DNA from: an uncultured Bacteroidales bacterium
GTDB lineage: Bacteria; Bacteroidota; Bacteroidia; Bacteroidales; UBA932
Length of the DNA: 64,000 nt
NCBI GenBank assembly: GCA_947168065.1
Contig: CAMVKH010000001.1
Location: 471,640-535,639 of the forward strand
Direction of reading: 5' to 3'
Shown here: in pieces, positions 60,513 through 64,000 of the stretch
Layout of the letters: each line of letters starts with the position of its first letter
How positions within the stretch are numbered: the stretch's first letter is position 1
Notes under the pieces: generated by a model
The model's input: the letters and a program-made list of their open reading frames with translations, nothing else
What the model was told of the DNA's origin: nothing
Databases searched by the model: none
Program-made: the position numbers and the translations under genes

Positions 60513-61379
60513 ATGGCAGAAAAGAAACACAACTGGCTGCTCTACGCACTGGTGACCATGATCACCTGGGGCGTATGGGGTGCCTTCTCCGACCAGACCT
60601 CCCTTCCCAAGAACCTGGTTTATGTCGTATGGGCCCTGAGCATGATCCCCTGCGCCATCGCGGCTCTGATCAACATCAAATTCAAACTGGACGTCCGCTC
60701 CAAGCCCGCCCTTCTGAGCATGGCCGTGGGGCTGCTGGGTGCCGGCGGTCAGCTGGTGCTGTTCCTGGCCCTGGACTACGCACCGGCCTACCTGGTCATG
60801 CCGATGATTTCGGTAGCGCCGATCGTAACCGTGCTGCTGTCGCTCCTTTTCCTGAAGGAACGGGTCTCCAAACTGGGCATCCTGGGCATCGTCCTGGCCT
60901 TCGTGGCGCTCGTGTGTTTCGCGCTGCCTGACAATACGGACGGCGCCGTAAAGAGCTGGATCTGGATCGTATATGCTTCGGTCGTCTTCATCTGCTGGGG
61001 TATCCAGGCTTTCGTGATGAAGCTGGCCAACAACTCCACGCCCGATGCGGAGAGCGTATTCGTGTATATGGCCATCGCGGCCGTGCTGCTCATTCCTGTC
61101 GCCCTGCTGATGGGCGACGGCTCCGGCATCACCTCGCAAGGCTGGGGAGAACTGACCAAAGTGTTCTTCGTCCAGATCCTGAACGCCATCGGCGCCTTTA
61201 CCCTGGTGTATGCCAACCGCTACGGCAAGGCCATGATCGTGGCCCCGCTCGCCGATGCCTGCGCCCCGGTCATCATGTGCGTCATCTCCCTCATCCTCTA
61301 CGCCGCCGTACCTACGGTCCCGCAGATCATCGGTATCGTGGCCGCCATCAGCTGCGTGCTGATCTTCAGTCGGGAATAA
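60513..61379 (+). CDS. EamA/DMT-type permease, likely sugar importer
   Basis: A 288-aa integral membrane protein with about ten helices of the drug/metabolite transporter type. The start is ATG 60513 (MAEKKHNWLLYAL); a TTG at 60504 is also open. Two EamA repeats are visible: WALSMIPCAIAALINIKF..., APAYLVMPMISVAPIVTVLLSLLFLKERVSKLGILGIVLAF in repeat 1, and LAPLADACAPVIMCVISLILYAAVP in repeat 2. It lies 12 bp after the DeoR gene, as inner-membrane importers often do in PULs, so it may import the released sugar. Confidence 0.8.
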   Translation: MAEKKHNWLLYALVTMITWGVWGAFSDQTSLPKNLVYVVWALSMIPCAIAALINIKFKLDVRSKPALLSMAVGLLGAGGQLVLFLALDYAPAYLVMPMISVAPIVTVLLSLLFLKERVSKLGILGIVLAFVALVCFALPDNTDGAVKSWIWIVYASVVFICWGIQAFVMKLANNSTPDAESVFVYMAIAAVLLIPVALLMGDGSGITSQGWGELTKVFFVQILNAIGAFTLVYANRYGKAMIVAPLADACAPVIMCVISLILYAAVPTVPQIIGIVAAISCVLIFSRE

Positions 61380-61392
61380 GTCTGCCCCATTC

Positions 61393-62235
61393 ATGAAAAG
61401 ATGGTTTACCCCGGCGCTACTGCTGCTCTTGCTCCTGGGTGGCTGCGGCTGCGAAGACCCGCTTGCCCACGTCGGCATCAGCAAGCCGGTCAAGCAGGAG
61501 AAGAACGAGAAAACCGGCCGGCAGCCTGGCCATAAGAACCAAAAACTGCCCGAAATGGGCAGCTGTCAGGTATTCTCCGTAAAGGTGGAGGAACTCTCCG
61601 GCCTGTGTATGAACAAGGATACGACGGCATTCTGGGCCGTCGGCGATGAAGGCACCCTCAACAAAGTGTCGTTTTCCGGCGCAGTCACGCCCGTCCTGTC
61701 GTTCGACCTCGACGCGGAAGGCATCACCATCAACCCCGCCACCGGCGATTTGTACATCGCCGCGGAAGGCGATCAGATGGTCTGCCGCGTCGCCGCGCCC
61801 GATTACCGAAAAGTCGACACCTTGTTTCACATCCAGGAAGCGCTCCAGCGGGACTTTGACAACAACGGACTGGAAGGCATCGCCTTCTACGGCGACAGCC
61901 TTCTGTTCGTCGGAAGCCAGGAAGACGCCCTGGTATGGACCTGTACGCTGGACGGAGAGATCGTTTCACGCGTGAGCCTCCTGGACGAAGCCCCGCAGAT
62001 AGAAGAAGTCGCCGGCCTCTATTACGACGCGGCCAAGAAATGGTTGTGGGTCACCGACTCCGACGCCTGCAGAATCTTCGTCTTCTCGACCGACGATTTC
62101 GACCTGGTAACCAGCTACGACATCCCGCAGATCGAAAACGCGGAGTCAATCTGCGTTGACCGGTCCAGAAACTGTGTCTGGATCGGCAGCGACGAAGATG
62201 CCCCCAAACTCTACCGCTTCAACTTTACGTTCTGA
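61393..62235 (+). CDS. SdiA-regulated-type beta-propeller lipoprotein
   Basis: A 280-aa lipoprotein (lipobox GGCGC). After a polar linker (residues about 25-50) come repeated propeller blades: VEELSGLCMNKDTTAFWAVGDEG, LSFDLDAEGITINPATGDLYIAAEG, NGLEGIAFYGDSLLFVGSQED, IEEVAGLYYDAAKKWLWVTDSDA and NAESICVDRSRNCVWIGSDED. This fits the SdiA-regulated/YjiK-type propeller family, with acidic loops for a metal. The substrate is unknown. It is 13 bp after the permease gene. Confidence 0.7.
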   Translation: MKRWFTPALLLLLLLGGCGCEDPLAHVGISKPVKQEKNEKTGRQPGHKNQKLPEMGSCQVFSVKVEELSGLCMNKDTTAFWAVGDEGTLNKVSFSGAVTPVLSFDLDAEGITINPATGDLYIAAEGDQMVCRVAAPDYRKVDTLFHIQEALQRDFDNNGLEGIAFYGDSLLFVGSQEDALVWTCTLDGEIVSRVSLLDEAPQIEEVAGLYYDAAKKWLWVTDSDACRIFVFSTDDFDLVTSYDIPQIENAESICVDRSRNCVWIGSDEDAPKLYRFNFTF

Positions 62236-62280
62236 GCGCTGCGAGCCGGGGAAAACAGCGGAGCCGGAAACCTGTTCTTT

Positions 62281-62534
62281 CTACTTGAACAGTTTCCGGA
62301 TCATGTTCCAGACCCAGATGAGGACCACGGCACCGATCAGGGCGCTGAGAATCTGACCATACCACTGCGACCAGAAAGATCCGCCCGCACCGATCAGACC
62401 CAGCAGCCAGCCACCGACAAGGCCGCCCAGCAGGCCGATGATGATGTTCCAGATGAGGCCGCCTTTGTCCTTGACCACAAAGAAACCAGCCAGCCGGCGA
62501 TGGCTCCGAAGAGCAGCGTAAGAATGATGTTCAT
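62281..62534 (-). pseudogene. GlsB/YeaQ/YmgE-type membrane protein gene with a frameshift
   Basis: The expected start, MNIILTLLFGAIAGWL, is at ATG 62534. The rest of the family (VKDKGGLIWNIIIGLLGGLVGGWLLGLIGA ...) is in a different frame, ending at 62281. The distance from start to stop is 254 bp, not a multiple of three. The break is near 62484, where a base (or four) is missing in the GWL-to-VVKDK junction. A GTG at 62478 could start the second part alone but would lose the first membrane helix. It may also be an assembly error in a repeated GG region. Confidence 0.75.
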
Positions 62535-62672
62535 GGTTTAGAGGTTTTTAAACGATTTCAAATATAAGAAAAAAACGTAAGAACCTGAACGGAAAATCCA
62601 GCTCTCTTTTCCGGGTTACCTGCAAACGGCGGGCTATATCAGACTTCCCACGAAAGATTGTTCGGAAAAAGC

Positions 62673-62680
62673 TATCTTTG
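62673..62680 (+). promoter_or_regulatory. Promoter -7 box of the histidinol-phosphatase gene
   Basis: TATCTTTG, ending 8 bp before the ATG. Transcription should start next to or at the start codon, giving an almost leaderless mRNA. No good -33 element. Confidence 0.45.
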
Positions 62681-62688
62681 CGCCCGAA

Positions 62689-63507
62689 ATGACGAACTAT
62701 CATACCCATAGTACCTATTGCGACGGCAACGCCTCACTGCGCGAAATGGTCGAATTCGCGCTGTCTCACGGATTTACGTCCCTGGGCTTCAGCGGCCACA
62801 CCCCGCTGCCCTTTGAGAATCGGTTTTCCATAAAGGACTATCCGGGTTACTGCCGCGAGATCCGTTCCTTGCAGCAGGAATACGCCGGCCTCATCGACAT
62901 CCGCCTCGGCTTGGAGATAGACTATATTCCCGGCTTGCATGAAGACTTCACGCCGCTGAAGGAGCAGGGCGGCCTGGATTATGTCATCGGGAGCGTCCAT
63001 CTGGTGACTGTGCCCGGCTCTGCTCCGACCTGCTTCGACGATCTCTGGTACATTGACGGTCCTCCCCGCTACGAGCGTTACGATGAAGGACTGTTCCGTT
63101 TCTTCGGCGGGGACATCCGGCGCGGTGTCCGCGCCTACTTCGACCAGCAGAATGCGATGCTCGTCCGGAACCGGCCGGATATCGTCGGCCACCCCGACAA
63201 AATCGTGATGCACAACCGCGGCCGCTATTTCACGGAAGACGAGCCCTGGTACCGCAGTCTTGCCCTGGAGACCATCCATCTCATCAAGGAACTCGGCCTC
63301 ATCTGCGAAATCAACACCCGCGGCATCTACAAGGGCCGCCATGCCGACTACTACCCGGGCAAATGGCTGATCCAGGAAATGAAACCGTTGCACATCCCCG
63401 TCATTGTCAGCACCGACGCCCATGCCCCCGAAGACCTTCTCCGCACGGAAGGAGCCTACGAATACCTTCGGGAAATCGCATATCCCGAAGTCCTGCTGAC
63501 GCTCTGA
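62689..63507 (+). CDS. hisK: PHP-type histidinol-phosphatase
   Basis: A 272-aa PHP-domain phosphatase of the HisK type. The metal motifs are present: NYHTHSTYCDGNASLREMVEFA at residues 3-24, GFSGHTPLP, GLEIDYIPGLHED with the Glu ligand, YVIGSVHLV, and STDAHAPEDLL near 245. It removes phosphate from histidinol phosphate in histidine biosynthesis. No other his genes are adjacent. Confidence 0.85.
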   Translation: MTNYHTHSTYCDGNASLREMVEFALSHGFTSLGFSGHTPLPFENRFSIKDYPGYCREIRSLQQEYAGLIDIRLGLEIDYIPGLHEDFTPLKEQGGLDYVIGSVHLVTVPGSAPTCFDDLWYIDGPPRYERYDEGLFRFFGGDIRRGVRAYFDQQNAMLVRNRPDIVGHPDKIVMHNRGRYFTEDEPWYRSLALETIHLIKELGLICEINTRGIYKGRHADYYPGKWLIQEMKPLHIPVIVSTDAHAPEDLLRTEGAYEYLREIAYPEVLLTL

Positions 63508-63574
63508 GCATTCAGTCCGCATTGCCTTGCCACAACGCCGTCGTGCATGTTCCGCCTGTATTGTTGTTCTGCCG

Positions 63575-63680
63575 CGACGACACTGTACGTGCCCCTACGA
63601 TGTCGTCGTGCCCGAGTTTTCGCCGAATTAAGCCAAAATACTGCCGCGACGACACTGTGAGATCGCTTACGTTGTCGTCG
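63575..63680. repeat. Two matching hairpins with identical stems
   Basis: Both have the same 8-bp stem (CGACGACA / TGTCGTCG) and an 18-nt loop: 63575-63608 and 63647-63680, 72 bp apart. The 18 bases at 63569-63586 (CTGCCGCGACGACACTGT) recur exactly at 63641-63658, while the rest of the loops differ. The conserved stems suggest selection or a mobile short palindrome. Confidence 0.7.
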
Positions 63681-63710
63681 CACCTGTGGAAGCGATTGAA
63701 TTAGCACGGC

Positions 63711-63900
63711 CTTGCCTTGTTTTGCAACCATCGCGCGGCAGGTTATTCGATAAGTCGTTGATAATCAACATATACCTTCTCAGCCGTCCGCTCGGTAAGC
63801 TACCTGGATGTCGGACCGAGCTTCCTGTGTAAACACAATGTGTTGAGAATCAGTTTTTTACATAAAGATTTGCCGCGCGATGGTTGCAAAACAAGGCAAG
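63711..63900. repeat. 190-bp element with perfect 30-bp inverted terminal repeats
   Basis: Arms 63711-63740 and 63871-63900 are exact reverse complements (begin CTTGCCTTGTTTTGCAACCA). The 130-bp interior has another inverted repeat (GCTCGGT / ACCGAGC, near 63790-63821) and no ORF. It fits a MITE or a structured repeat; I see no target-site duplication in the flanks. Confidence 0.75.
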
Positions 63901-63949
63901 ATCAACGCCCCCTCAGGGGGCTGGGGCCGCTTCGTCCGAGCCTCATTGA

Positions 63950-64000
63950 CTTGTCCTGAAATAGGTTTACAGATTGAGTATGAACAATGTAAACTTTATT
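63950..64000. mobile_element. Possible insertion-sequence end, cut by the window
   Basis: Contains CTTGTCCTGAAATAGGTTTA and then TGTAAACTTTATT, with inverted halves (GGTTTACA / TGTAAACT). The form is like ends of Bacteroidetes IS elements as I remember them. The element itself is outside the window. Confidence 0.3.

Larger units (their letters stand above)
63508..64000. other. Gene-free end of the window, rich in inverted repeats
   Basis: About 490 bp with no coding gene. It holds two similar hairpins (63575-63608 and 63647-63680), a 190-bp element bounded by perfect 30-bp inverted repeats (63711-63900), a short GC hairpin (63907-63921), and a possible IS end at 63950-64000. Confidence 0.6.

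Noticed and set aside
1..64000. CRISPR array
   Set aside because: No series of regularly spaced repeats of 23-47 bp was seen; the repeats near 22.2 kb and 63.6 kb are too short or too few.

Overview
The window is a chromosomal segment of a Bacteroidales bacterium. The evidence is two SusC/SusD-type surface proteins in a polysaccharide utilisation locus (PUL), several short outer-membrane beta-barrels ending in an aromatic residue, and Bacteroidetes-type promoters (TTTG, about 20 bp, TAnnTTTG). Most of the window is GC-rich. A stretch of about 17 kb (roughly 14.6-32.0 kb) is visibly more AT-rich and looks acquired. I cannot name the genus; a gut lineage is likely from the host-glycan genes.

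Layout. (1) 1-14.5 kb, core genes: the end of trmB, a polyprenyl diphosphate synthase, two tandem paralogous beta-barrels, thioredoxin, a tripartite RND efflux operon (TolC, adaptor, pump) with a small PII-like protein translationally coupled to it, an M28 peptidase, a small EF-hand/coiled-coil protein, a barrel, a DUF3108 protein and a patatin-barrel protein. (2) 14.6-32.0 kb, defence island: an integrase scar, an orphan AbiEi, an AbiE pair whose toxin has an in-frame TAA, a membrane protein with a relaxase-like scar behind it, an ietAS pair (subtilase + AAA ATPase), a five-gene operon of cytosine methyltransferase, MORC/MutL-like GHKL ATPase, Z1 ATPase, PD-(D/E)XK (DUF4420) protein and an unrecognised 762-aa modular protein, and an AbiGi-like gene. 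The five-gene operon resembles the mza defence system, but its last gene is not a recognisable AIPR protein. (3) 32.1-32.4 kb: a tRNA-Leu(UAA) gene split in the anticodon by a compact group I intron of about 216 nt, with its 3' end facing the island. (4) 32.5-43.4 kb: an OmpA/TPR protein, a NapH-NapG-like polyferredoxin, an Fe-S aldo/keto reductase, a HAD phosphatase, a flavodiiron protein, two HExxH lipoprotein peptidases and a free-methionine sulfoxide reductase. (5) 43.4-61.4 kb: an eleven-gene operon of about 16 kb read right to left, probably for N-acetylgalactosamine-containing glycans (GH109, NahK-like kinase, GH36-like enzyme, SusC/SusD, alkaline phosphatase, AgaS-like, AgaZ/KbaZ-like, PfkB kinase), with a divergent DeoR-type regulator and an EamA-type permease. 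(6) 61.4-64 kb: a beta-propeller lipoprotein, a frameshifted GlsB/YeaQ-type gene, a PHP-type histidinol phosphatase, and a gene-free end rich in inverted repeats.

How the parts work together. In the PUL, surface enzymes and SusCD would release and import GalNAc-containing sugars; the permease would take sugar into the cytosol; kinases, the SIS deaminase/isomerase and the tagatose-bisphosphate aldolase subunit would feed glycolysis. The DeoR protein sits opposite the operon, and the shared 290-bp intergenic region holds back-to-back promoters and palindromes that fit repressor sites. In the island, at least two systems look intact (ietAS and the mza-like operon), while the AbiE genes are eroding.
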